Source: Bacteroidota bacterium (GTDB lineage Bacteria; Bacteroidota; Bacteroidia; Bacteroidales; FEN-979). Taken from it: DNA of 32,621 nt. This document shows, in pieces, positions 1-7,205 of the stretch. Each line of letters opens with the position of its first letter. The stretch's first letter is position 1. The notes under the pieces are model-generated. The model was not told the DNA's origin, did not search any database, and saw only the letters and a list, made by a program, of their open reading frames with translations. The position numbers and the translations under genes were made by a program. The DNA is taken from NCBI GenBank assembly GCA_026391715.1, contig JAPLDO010000068.1, positions 1-32,621 of the forward strand, given 5' to 3'.

Positions 1-97
1 TGGTGTGATGTTTTCCTTCAAACTCCTGGATTGTCTTGATTTGGATTATGATTATTCCACATGGGACTAAAAATAAATTGAGTTGCAACATTTTTGC

Positions 98-130
98 ATA
101 AGATTATTTCCTAAAATATCTTATTTAGGA
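98..130. other. Two interleaved inverted repeats in the left intergenic region
   Basis: Two perfect 7-base dyads overlap: ATAAGAT (98-104) with ATCTTAT (118-124), and TCCTAAA (109-115) with TTTAGGA (124-130). They could be alternative hairpins in a transcript or an operator. No T-run follows, so an ordinary terminator is not supported. The rest of 1-264 is AT-rich non-coding sequence. A near-match to the phylum's -7 promoter box (TATATTTA, 152-159) lies about 105 bases before the first gene; I see no other feature there. Confidence 0.3.
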
Positions 131-264
131 TAAGGTCATTGATAAATTTTATATATTTACGAAAAACGGAGACAATAGTAGATTCAAGGTTGTTCGGCTG
201 TGATATTTTAGTGGTTTTATGCAAATATTTCTAAGGAATAATTTAACATTTAAAGGATAATAAA

Positions 265-2343
265 ATGAAAAATATTCTATTTTCAATTTGTTTATTACTT
301 TTTTCAGCATTTGCATTCTCTCAGTGGACATGGCAAAATCCCTTACCTCAAGGTAATCATTTATCTTCTATTCACTTTACCGATCCAAATACAGGATATG
401 CTGTTGGTGGTGACGGAACTGTTTTAAAAACGACAAATGCAGGTACAAATTGGACAATTTTATCGCGCGTAACGACGTCAGTATTAAGTTCGATTTGCTT
501 TCCCAATGCAAATACCGGGTATGCGGTGGGTGAGAAGGGAACAATAATAAAAACCATAGATGGGGGTATAATTTGGACTACATTATTAAGCGGAAAAACT
601 GAATATTTACATTCAGTTCACTTCGTGGATGAAAATACAGGTTACACTGTTGGTGATTCTGGAACGATTATAAAAACAATTGATGGAGGTAATACCTGGA
701 TATCTTCTTTGAGCGGAACAACCAATCCTTTATTTTCAGTTTTCTTTTCTGATGTTAACATCGGTTACGCTGTGGGAGATTCCGGAATAATATTAAAAAC
801 TATCAATGGGGGTGCATCCTGGAATGCTTTATCGAGCGGTACAATTAATTTTTTAAGGACAATTTACTTTACGGATGCTAATACAGGTTATGCTGCCGGA
901 AAGAATAATTTTGGTTCTGGAACCATATTGAAAACAACTAATGGCGGTATTACCTGGACTGCATTCCCAAGCGGAACATCGAACACAATCTACTCAATTT
1001 ACTTTACTGATACGAATACCGGTTATGCAGTGGGTGGTGAATATGGTAGTTATGCCACAATCTTAAAAACCATCAATGGAGGTACAACTTGGACATTATT
1101 ATCAAGTGGAACAACCAATGTTTTAAATTCAATTTACTTTACGGATGCCAATACTGGTTATGCGGTGGGTGTAAATGGAACCATTTTAAAAACAAGCGAC
1201 GGAGGAACCAATTGGGATGCATTCTCTAACGGGACAAATAATTTTTTGCATTCAGTTTACGCAACTGATGCAAATAATGCTTTTGCAGTCGGTGATAATG
1301 GAACCATTTTAAAAACCTCTAATGGGGGAACCACTTGGGCTGAGTTAGCTTCCGGGACAACTAATCAGTTATGGTCAGTTCAGTTTACTGATGCTAATAC
1401 AGGTTATATTGCTGGTTGGGGTGGAGTCATTTTAAAAACGGTTGATGCAGGTGCAAGTTGGACAGGAATACCGAGTGGAACAACGGCTGGATTTTGGTCT
1501 ATGTACTTTACAGATGCAAATACAGGTTATGTGGTTGCTGACACTGGAAAAAGAATCTTAAAAACCGTCAACGGTGGTGTAAACTGGGCTACATTATCAA
1601 TCGGGACAACTAATCAGTTATATTCAGTTTGGTTTACTGACGCCAATATAGGTTATGCCGTGGGTGATGCGGGAACAATAATAAAAACAAACAATGGAGG
1701 CAGTACATGGACAGCGTTATCCACAGGCACAACGAAATATATATATTCAGTTTACTTTACCGATACCAATATTGGTTATGCGGTGGGAGATAGTGGAGTC
1801 ATATTAAAAACTGTAAATGGAGGCTCATCCTGGAATGCATTATCAACTGGTACAACTGATTATTTATTGTCAGTCATTTTTACTGATTCCAATACAGGGT
1901 ATGCAGTTGGTAAGTTTGGTACAATATTAAAAACCATAGATGCAGGGACAAGTTGGGTTACTTTATCGAGTGGAACAACTAATCGTTTGTATTCAGTTTA
2001 CTTTCCTGATTCCAATACAGGATATGCAGTGGGTGCATTAGGGACTATTTTGAAAACTACAAACGGAGGAACTAATTCGATTGCTGAGACTAAATCCTCG
2101 AAATCAACGTTTATAATCTTCCCAAACCCGGCAAATAATAAAATCATCATTTCAAACAGCAGAAACATTCCTGAAGAAATATTGATAAGTATTTTGGACT
2201 TGAAAGGCGACCAGCTTGTGCAGGAAAAATTTCAAAACCAAATTCAAATTGAATTGGATTTGAATAAGATAGCAAATGGCATGTATTTAGTAAAAATCCA
2301 AACCAATCATGGTATTGAGATCAAAAAGTTAGTGATCGAGTAA
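265..2343 (+). CDS. Secreted YCF48-like beta-propeller repeat protein with T9SS type A sorting domain
   Basis: A 692-residue exported protein. Residues 1-19 form a signal peptide (basic start, hydrophobic core, cleavage near FAFS-Q). Residues 38 to about 605 hold 14 tandem units of about 42 residues built on F-T-D-x-N-T-G-Y-A-V-G, G-T-I-L-K-T and N-G-G-x-x-W. This is the pattern of YCF48/BNR-like repeats, which fold as propeller blades; 14 units would suit two seven-bladed propellers (inference). The last 75 or so residues, starting FIIFPNPANN and ending in KKLVIE, are a T9SS type A sorting domain, so the product is expected to cross the outer membrane and be anchored or released. YCF48 is named for a photosystem II assembly factor, but nothing here suggests photosynthesis; a binding or adhesive role is likelier. 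The start ATG follows AAAGGATAATAAA. The gene stands alone and ends at a terminator. Its base composition is more AT-rich than the giant genes. Confidence 0.9.
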   Translation: MKNILFSICLLLFSAFAFSQWTWQNPLPQGNHLSSIHFTDPNTGYAVGGDGTVLKTTNAGTNWTILSRVTTSVLSSICFPNANTGYAVGEKGTIIKTIDGGIIWTTLLSGKTEYLHSVHFVDENTGYTVGDSGTIIKTIDGGNTWISSLSGTTNPLFSVFFSDVNIGYAVGDSGIILKTINGGASWNALSSGTINFLRTIYFTDANTGYAAGKNNFGSGTILKTTNGGITWTAFPSGTSNTIYSIYFTDTNTGYAVGGEYGSYATILKTINGGTTWTLLSSGTTNVLNSIYFTDANTGYAVGVNGTILKTSDGGTNWDAFSNGTNNFLHSVYATDANNAFAVGDNGTILKTSNGGTTWAELASGTTNQLWSVQFTDANTGYIAGWGGVILKTVDAGASWTGIPSGTTAGFWSMYFTDANTGYVVADTGKRILKTVNGGVNWATLSIGTTNQLYSVWFTDANIGYAVGDAGTIIKTNNGGSTWTALSTGTTKYIYSVYFTDTNIGYAVGDSGVILKTVNGGSSWNALSTGTTDYLLSVIFTDSNTGYAVGKFGTILKTIDAGTSWVTLSSGTTNRLYSVYFPDSNTGYAVGALGTILKTTNGGTNSIAETKSSKSTFIIFPNPANNKIIISNSRNIPEEILISILDLKGDQLVQEKFQNQIQIELDLNKIANGMYLVKIQTNHGIEIKKLVIE
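376..2075 (+). repeat. 14 tandem repeats of about 126 bp coding for YCF48-like units
   Basis: The codons for the F-T-D-x-N-T-G-Y-A-V-G motif recur every 120-135 bases, fourteen times. Most units are the same length; the fifth and sixth carry short insertions between the GYAxG and ILKT motifs. Copies differ at many third positions, so this is an old array that has diverged under protein-level constraint rather than a recent expansion. Confidence 0.85.
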
Positions 2344-2375
2344 TCATAATTTTTTAACCTCAAGAAAATATCCCA

Positions 2376-2398
2376 GCCAGTCAATGACTGGCTTTTTT
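2376..2398 (+). terminator. Rho-independent terminator of the YCF48-like gene
   Basis: Stem GCCAGTC/GACTGGC (7 bp, loop AAT) is followed directly by TTTTTT. It lies 33 bases after the stop codon at 2341-2343. Confidence 0.85.
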
Positions 2399-2512
2399 CG
2401 TGTCCTTTGCCATCTATAATACTGTGCTTTTCTTTGCACAATGCAAGGCGATAAAATTTGTTTTTATATTCCAAAGCATATAATCATATTCATTTTATTT
2501 ATATTATATTTA

Positions 2513-2562
2513 ATAACATATATTTTGTTATATTTGCATTGAATTATATTTATAAACATATA
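2513..2562 (+). promoter_or_regulatory. Promoter and likely HipB operator of the hip operon
   Basis: The region before hipB is extremely AT-rich. TATATTTG at 2529-2536 fits the Bacteroidota -7 box TAnnTTTG exactly; no TTTG box is found at the usual -33 distance. An inverted repeat ATAACA-N7-TGTTAT (2513-2531) overlaps the left edge of that box. A second, ATTATA-N10-TATAAT (about 2543-2564), runs up to the ATG. Palindromes overlapping their own promoter are the usual autoregulation sites of HipB-type repressors. The assignment rests on position and symmetry only. Confidence 0.5.
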
Positions 2563-2772
2563 ATGAAACGATTGGCTGAATTCGTAAAGGAACGCAGAAA
2601 AGAAGTAAATCTGACACAGGAAGAATTTGCAGAAAGAGCCGGAGTAGCGCTCACTGTGCTACGGAAAATTGAACAGGGAAAATCAAATCTGAATATGGAT
2701 AAAGTGAATCTGGTGTTGGGTATGTTCGGTCATGAATTGGTTCCCGGAAATAGTAAAGAAATAGCGGAATGA
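2563..2772 (+). CDS. hipB: HipB-like helix-turn-helix antitoxin and repressor
   Basis: A 69-residue Xre-type DNA-binding protein. The helix-turn-helix spans about residues 12-50: LTQEEFAERAG is the first helix pair and LTVLRKIEQGKSN the recognition region. This is the architecture of HipB, which binds operators as a dimer, represses its own operon and holds the kinase toxin in an inactive complex. I chose the ATG at 2563 (MKRLAEF). The open frame reaches further upstream to 2458, but that extension would read through the promoter and palindromes and is rich in Ile, Tyr and Phe. The stop overlaps the next gene's start by 4 bases (ATGA), which indicates translational coupling. No ribosome binding site is visible, as is common in this phylum. 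Confidence 0.85.
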   Translation: MKRLAEFVKERRKEVNLTQEEFAERAGVALTVLRKIEQGKSNLNMDKVNLVLGMFGHELVPGNSKEIAE

Positions 2773-3104
2773 GAAAAGGTAAAGTATTTTATAAAGAGTA
2801 TTTTGCGGGGATTATCATTGAAACAAATGATGGGGAATTTGCTTTTCAATATGACGAGAATTTTGTGACAAACCATCCTAATGAGTTTATCACATTTACA
2901 ATGCCGGTTACAAACAATCCATATACAGATAAGCGACTGTTCCCGTTTTTTGATGGTTTAATCCCGGAAGGCTGGTTGTTGGATATCGCATCTGAGAACT
3001 GGAAAATAAATAAAAACGACCGTATGGGGCTGTTGCTGGCATGCTGTCAGAACTGTATTGGCGCTGTAAGTGTATTCCCAATTCATGAAGAAGGTGAAAA
3101 ATAA
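2769..3104 (+). CDS. hipS: HipS-like protein: free-standing HipA N-terminal subdomain
   Basis: A 111-residue protein matching only the N-terminal subdomain of HipA (Couple_hipA family). The diagnostic parts are FPFFDGLIPEGWLLD (about residues 58-72) and the DRMGLLLA...CIGAVSVFP segment (about 84-104). In classic HipA this subdomain is fused to the kinase; in the HipBST systems described from enteropathogenic E. coli it is a separate gene, and that small protein acts as the antitoxin. Gene order here (B, S, T) is the same. It overlaps hipB by 4 bases and hipT by 20 bases, so all three are probably co-translated. It could also be only a structural partner of the kinase; which partner neutralises the toxin cannot be read from sequence. 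Confidence 0.85.
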   Translation: MRKGKVFYKEYFAGIIIETNDGEFAFQYDENFVTNHPNEFITFTMPVTNNPYTDKRLFPFFDGLIPEGWLLDIASENWKINKNDRMGLLLACCQNCIGAVSVFPIHEEGEK

Positions 3105-4041
3105 GTGCTTATATTGTTATCAAATCATTGATGGTGAAGGTGATTTTCATCAGAAATGCTGCATGGGATTCTTTGGAACCACAACGCCGCCACAGATACC
3201 CTACTCGTTTGACCAAATGGCTGTGTTGGCTAAAAATGTTGTGGAGCGCAGTGTTTCTGTTCCCGGCGTTCAGGCAAAGTTATCCATGTCGCTGGTGAAG
3301 GAAATGCAAAAAAACTCAGATAGCCGATTAACCGTAGTTGGTGAACTTGGAGGGCAATACATATTTAAACCACCTTCGGATAAATATCCGGAAATGCCCG
3401 GAAACGAACATTTGACTATGCGGATAGCGGAAGCGTTTGGAATCAGGGTTGTGCCGTCGAGTTTGATCCGCCTGGCATCCGGCGAATTATCGTATATTAC
3501 CAAAAGGATTGATCGCACAGTATTTGGAAACAAAATTCACATGCTGGATATGTTTCAGATAACTGAAGCATTTGACAAGTATAAAAGTTCGATGGAGAAA
3601 ATAGGAAAGGCGCTACACACTTATTCAGATAATACTATGCTTGATAAGCTCTTCTATTTCGAGTTGACGGTATTTAGCTTTTTAACCGGGAATAGCGATA
3701 TGCACCTTAAAAATTTCTCCATGATAGAAAGCTCGACGGGCTGGGTTTTAGCTCCCGCATACGACTTGTTAAATGTTGCTATTGTTTTACCTGATGAAAC
3801 TGAAGAACTTGCCCTGACAATGGATGGCAAGAAGAAAAAATTAAAGAAGGAGCATTTTGGAAAATTGGCAATAGCGCTTGGATTAACCAACAAGCAAATT
3901 GAGAGAGCGTTTGACCGAATGATAAATAACCAGCCAAAGGCAATTGACTGGATTAAAAAATCTTTTCTTTCGGATGAATTAAAGACCGCGTACAAGCAAG
4001 TCATTCTAAACAGATATTCGCAACTCACGTTGACAGAATAA
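3085..4041 (+). CDS. hipT: HipT-like serine/threonine kinase toxin (HipA C-terminal type)
   Basis: A 318-residue HipA-family kinase without the N-terminal subdomain. An N-terminal Cys/His cluster (C8, C11, H22, C25, C26) resembles a small zinc ribbon and leads into a conserved GFFGT turn. Residues 55-66 (RSVSVPGVQAKL) are the Ser-containing loop near the ATP site, where HipA and HipT autophosphorylate. The catalytic loop GNSDMHLKNFS has D205 and N210, and APAYD has the metal-binding D227; all look intact. Kinases of this family arrest growth by phosphorylating aminoacyl-tRNA synthetases (GltX for HipA, TrpS for E. coli HipT); the target here is unknown. An in-frame GTG at 3070 is possible, but the ATG at 3085 gives the usual start directly before the Cys cluster. 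It overlaps hipS by 20 bases, and an IS5-type relic follows. Confidence 0.88.
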   Translation: MKKVKNKCLYCYQIIDGEGDFHQKCCMGFFGTTTPPQIPYSFDQMAVLAKNVVERSVSVPGVQAKLSMSLVKEMQKNSDSRLTVVGELGGQYIFKPPSDKYPEMPGNEHLTMRIAEAFGIRVVPSSLIRLASGELSYITKRIDRTVFGNKIHMLDMFQITEAFDKYKSSMEKIGKALHTYSDNTMLDKLFYFELTVFSFLTGNSDMHLKNFSMIESSTGWVLAPAYDLLNVAIVLPDETEELALTMDGKKKKLKKEHFGKLAIALGLTNKQIERAFDRMINNQPKAIDWIKKSFLSDELKTAYKQVILNRYSQLTLTE

Positions 4042-4061
4042 ATGTATTGATACTAAAAAAC

Positions 4062-4361
4062 AAAAAAAAGGATGTTATCCTGGGCTTATTCAAGTATTTC
4101 GATGAAGCCCTTGATGCGGGAGGCGTATTTGCAAACGATGGCAAAATGGTTGAAACCAGTTTTGTGAAAGCCCCGCGCTAACGCAATACCCGCGAAGAGA
4201 ACAAGCACATTAAAGAAACCTGGATTGCTCCGCAGGAATGGGGCGTGAAGCCTTTTAAGCTGGCTCAAAAGGATGTGGATGCCTTCTGGATAAAAAAGAA
4301 CGACACTGGATTTATGGTTAGTGACGAAATGTTGGTGCCAAAACAACATAGAGTCAGATAA
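4062..4361 (+). pseudogene. Decayed IS5-family transposase fragment
   Basis: Reading in one frame from about 4062 gives ...LFKYFDEALDAGGVFANDG and then KMVETSFVKAPR, an in-frame TAA at 4179-4181, and RNTREENKHIK...QEWG...QKDVDAFWIKKND. This matches the central part of IS5-type transposases (family pattern APKQRNTREE...IPxxW...QKDxDAxW). The internal TAA sits where those proteins have Gln, so CAA or CAG to TAA is the likely lesion. After WIKKND the similarity is lost in this frame; an IYG in the next frame hints at a frameshift before the expected YGYKNH. The N-terminus and the C-terminal catalytic part are missing and no terminal inverted repeats were found. It is dead, and marks a past insertion beside the hip operon. 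Confidence 0.65.
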
Positions 4362-4391
4362 AAGTCGGCTAAAAAAATTACTTTTACAATT

Positions 4392-4399
4392 TAGGTTTG
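4392..4399 (+). promoter_or_regulatory. Candidate -7 promoter box for the SsnA-like gene
   Basis: TAGGTTTG fits TAnnTTTG exactly, 50 bases before the ATG at 4450. No TTTG box is seen at the -33 distance, so this is a consensus match with partial support only. Confidence 0.35.
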
Positions 4400-4449
4400 C
4401 AATCGGAAACCTACAAAGATATTTACATTCTTAGAAAAGAAACCCCGCT

Positions 4450-5709
4450 ATGCTGTTACTGAAAAACGGTACATGGATTAACTGGCAAACATTCGAATTT
4501 TGGCAGACCGACATTCTGGTTGAAGAGGGATTTACCGGCGGCATTAGCTTTCCTGCCAGTCAGGATGATCCGAAAAACTCAAAGATAATAGACTGTACCG
4601 GTAAATTTATCACCAAATCGATTGCCAACGGTCACCATCATGTTTATTCGGCGCTTGCCTGCGGAATGCCGGCGCCCGCGAAAAATCCTGAGAATTTTCC
4701 GGAGATCCTTCAATATATCTGGTGGAATCTCGATAAGGCGCTCGATCTTGAAACGATCCGGGCAAGCGCTCTTGTTACCGCCATGGCATGCGCAAAAAAC
4801 GGCGTAACTTTCGTAATTGACCATCATGCCTCGCCTAACGCCGTTGGAGGGAGCCTTGAAACCATCGCGCAGGCTTTCGACGAAGTTGGCGTTGGTCATC
4901 TGCTCTGCTATGAAATTTCGGACCGCGACGGGATGGAAATCGCACAGAAAGGGCTGGATGAAACCGCGCATTATCTTTCCCGAAGAGAAGGATTGGTCGG
5001 ATTGCATGCTTCATTCACGGTGGGAAATGAAACCCTGAAAATGGCGGTTCAACTGGCAACGCAAACCAACTCAGGAATTCATATTCATGTGGCTGAGGAT
5101 ATAACGGATCAGGAAAATTGTTTGAAGAACCATGGAAACCGCGTGGTTGAACGGCTCAACGCAGCAGGCGTTATGCAATTCCCGAAAACCATTCTGGCGC
5201 ACTGCCTTCATCTTAATGATCAGGAGCGGAAGCTGGTGGAAGATTCTCCTGCATGGGTAGTCGAAAACATGGAGAGCAACCTGAATAATTCGGTTGGTTT
5301 TTTCAATTCGCGGGGATTGGGCAGGAATATCATGCTTGGCTCCGACGGTATGCACAGCGACATGCTGCGTAGCGCTAAAGCCGCGTTTTTTGCCGGGCAT
5401 AATTTTGATTCAATTGATTATGCCGAAACGTACCGCCGATTCCGGAATGTTCACCAATACCTTAATTCCAGTGGATTTGCGGGCGATGGAGAAAACAATC
5501 TCGTAGTGTTTGATTACGACTCGCCAACTCCTTTGAATACCTCCAATTTCTACGGACATTTTCTCTTTGGAATAGAATCGAGGCATATCACACATGTAAT
5601 CTCGCAGGGAAGGCTGATTTGTGAAAAAGGCAGGATTTTAACGGTTGATGAAGATGAAATTCTAAAAATATCCAGGAAATTGGCAAAACGGTTATGGGAA
5701 AAATTGTAG
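4450..5709 (+). CDS. SsnA-like metal-dependent amidohydrolase
   Basis: A 419-residue member of the amidohydrolase superfamily, cytoplasmic (no signal peptide). The metal ligands of the ATZ/TRZ-like group are present: H62-x-H64 in NGHHHVYSALACGMP, H213 in IHIHVAED, H251 in LAHCLHL, and D299 in LGSDGMHSDM. DHHASP (124-129), CYEISDRDG (153-161) and VVFDYDSPTPL with the later GHFLFG are hallmarks of the SsnA branch, described as putative aminohydrolases linked in some bacteria to selenium-dependent hydroxylases. The family hydrolyses C-N or C-Cl bonds on purine-, pyrimidine- or triazine-like rings; the substrate here is unknown. The usual PG before the first histidines is replaced by KS. The gene stands alone and is convergent with the next gene. 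Membership of the superfamily is sure, the SsnA assignment likely. Confidence 0.85.
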   Translation: MLLLKNGTWINWQTFEFWQTDILVEEGFTGGISFPASQDDPKNSKIIDCTGKFITKSIANGHHHVYSALACGMPAPAKNPENFPEILQYIWWNLDKALDLETIRASALVTAMACAKNGVTFVIDHHASPNAVGGSLETIAQAFDEVGVGHLLCYEISDRDGMEIAQKGLDETAHYLSRREGLVGLHASFTVGNETLKMAVQLATQTNSGIHIHVAEDITDQENCLKNHGNRVVERLNAAGVMQFPKTILAHCLHLNDQERKLVEDSPAWVVENMESNLNNSVGFFNSRGLGRNIMLGSDGMHSDMLRSAKAAFFAGHNFDSIDYAETYRRFRNVHQYLNSSGFAGDGENNLVVFDYDSPTPLNTSNFYGHFLFGIESRHITHVISQGRLICEKGRILTVDEDEILKISRKLAKRLWEKL

Positions 5710-5722
5710 TCGCCTAAGCCTG

Positions 5723-5737
5723 TCAGGATTTTCCTGA
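5723..5737. other. Short hairpin between two convergent genes
   Basis: TCAGGA-TTT-TCCTGA forms a perfect 6-bp stem in the 52-base gap between the convergent stops. It could serve as a weak terminator in either direction, but no T-run follows on either strand. Confidence 0.3.
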
Positions 5738-5761
5738 TAAACCTCATTATTTTGATTTCAG

Positions 5762-7006
5762 TTACTTTGGCAAGATATAATCTCCATCTTCCATCCAGGT
5801 TGCATAACTGTCCCATCCAAAACCGCCGGGAATGGGATTCACCGTCCAGAATATATAGTTGGCAGAGGCAAGGTCGCCCGAAGCGTTGAGTTTCCGCCCG
5901 ATTCCAAGGTAATTATACGATTCGCAAACGGAAGGCAAAATGGTTTTGATTCGGGCGGCGTCATAAGCCTGAACGATGTTATATGCCAGTCCGTAAATCT
6001 GAACGGCATCATAAGCGGTAAGGACATAAGCATCGGGATTCAATCCGGTTTTTGCAAATATCTGAGACGCCAAATCATTGGCAGTTGCCGGTAACCTGCC
6101 TGCCGTTCCAATACCCATTATTGGCGCAAGGAAGCGAACAGCGCTGGCAAACGGGGCGGCAACCGGATCGGCGGCAAGTGAGGCTTTCTGCACATTGGCG
6201 TCGCAGCCGTACCATTTTATCTGCGAGAGGTTATTTACTCCGGCGGCGGTACGAAGGAAATCAACCGCTTCCTGGTAAGAGATCAGCAATACAGCCACTT
6301 TTGAAGATCCATACTGAGCCATAGCCGCCAAAACCTGGGTTGCAATCGTCGCTATCATCTCCTCGTAATTCGTCGCTCCCGGCTTATAGCTGATTCCTGA
6401 AAGAACCGTTCCGCCCTGAGCCTCAAACTTCTGCTTAACAGTTTGGTACAAGCCGGTTCCATAAGTATCTTCCCGCCAGATGGGGATCAACGCTTTGATT
6501 GAATCGTACTGCATCATTTTTACCAGCGCCTGCCCCTGCACATTGTCATCGGTTATGAGCCTGAAAATATAATCGTTGGGGATTGAGAGCGACGGCGAAG
6601 AGCTGAAACAGGTTAGTGCGAGCATCTGGTTAGCATCGAGAAAGGATTTAATTGACTTCAATTCGGCGCTGTTGCCAGGACCAGCCACCAGCAAACGGAT
6701 ACCGCCGGCATACATTGCTTTGGCGGCAGTCAACGTGAGATTGGTATCCATACGGGTATCTGCGTAAGTACATGAGAACCGCAGCGACGAACCAGCTGCT
6801 GCATAGCGCTGGTTGAGGCTGGCAATGGAAAGCTCGATGGCGGCTTTTCCTGCCAGCCCCTCCTCGGAATAGTCGCCGGTAAGATCGAGAATGGCGCCGA
6901 GTTTAATTTCACCTGAAGCCGGGATAGGATCCGTCTCCTGTTTTTTGCATGACATTCCCACAAAAAAGATCAGGGCAAGAAGAACTGATTTCGTTTTCAT
7001 AATCAT
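5762..7006 (-). CDS. Substrate-binding lipoprotein of branched-chain amino acid ABC transporter type
   Basis: A 414-residue type I periplasmic binding protein (LivJ/Peripla_BP_6 group). Residues 1-20 are a lipoprotein signal peptide ending in VGMSC, with the lipid-bearing cysteine at 20 followed by KKQ. The binding domain opens with IKLGAILDLTGDYSEEG (about 34-50) and keeps the two-lobe pattern, including the VAGPGNSAE stretch (about 107-115) and EDTYGTGLY (about 179-187). Such proteins deliver amino acids, amides or related small molecules to an ABC permease, or present them to a sensor. No permease or ATPase gene is nearby, so it is an orphan here. A start at the third codon (MKTKS, 7000) is equally plausible. 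Convergent with the SsnA-like hydrolase; any functional link is speculation. Confidence 0.85.
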   Translation of the reverse strand: MIMKTKSVLLALIFFVGMSCKKQETDPIPASGEIKLGAILDLTGDYSEEGLAGKAAIELSIASLNQRYAAAGSSLRFSCTYADTRMDTNLTLTAAKAMYAGGIRLLVAGPGNSAELKSIKSFLDANQMLALTCFSSSPSLSIPNDYIFRLITDDNVQGQALVKMMQYDSIKALIPIWREDTYGTGLYQTVKQKFEAQGGTVLSGISYKPGATNYEEMIATIATQVLAAMAQYGSSKVAVLLISYQEAVDFLRTAAGVNNLSQIKWYGCDANVQKASLAADPVAAPFASAVRFLAPIMGIGTAGRLPATANDLASQIFAKTGLNPDAYVLTAYDAVQIYGLAYNIVQAYDAARIKTILPSVCESYNYLGIGRKLNASGDLASANYIFWTVNPIPGGFGWDSYATWMEDGDYILPK

Positions 7007-7100
7007 TGTTTTTTGTTTGTTGCGTAATAAACTATACTCATTAAACTAACCTGCTAATCTACTTTAAACAAGTTGATCGTAATTAGGACTCATTAATTCT

Positions 7101-7133
7101 CTTTCTATAATCATGTCCTCCCTTCGGGATTGG
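7101..7133 (-). repeat. Possible dispersed short repeat with CCCGAAGGG hairpin
   Basis: Read on the minus strand, this segment contains AATCCCGAAGGG and then CATGATTATAGAAA, with a 4-bp stem TCCC-GAA-GGGA. From memory, similar AATCCCGAAGGGA...ATTATAG units recur between genes in some Bacteroidota, but only one copy is visible here. It lies downstream of the polysaccharide operon, where it could also end the transcript. The rest of 7007-7205 shows nothing recognisable. Confidence 0.2.
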
Positions 7134-7205
7134 TTACAATAAATCTTTTATATGGTCGGAGTTATTACAAATATGAAGTCACTGATTTTCATGGAGAAAT
7201 ATCTA

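Noticed and set aside
265-2343. Photosystem II assembly factor
   Set aside because: The repeats resemble YCF48, but the signal peptide and T9SS tail mark an exported protein in a non-photosynthetic phylum.
2458-2562. Upstream extension of hipB (104-residue version)
   Set aside because: The added 35 codons cross the TAnnTTTG box and the palindromes and code for an Ile/Tyr/Phe-rich stretch unlike HipB; the ATG at 2563 gives the normal family start.
3070-3084. GTG start for hipT
   Set aside because: It adds only MYSQF and lies deeper in hipS; the ATG at 3085 precedes the conserved Cys cluster directly.
4086-4349. Minus-strand 87-residue gene
   Set aside because: It is the antisense of the IS5-type relic, which shows clear family similarity on the plus strand.
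5723-5737. Bidirectional terminator
   Set aside because: The 6-bp stem has no T-run on either side; it is kept only as a hairpin.
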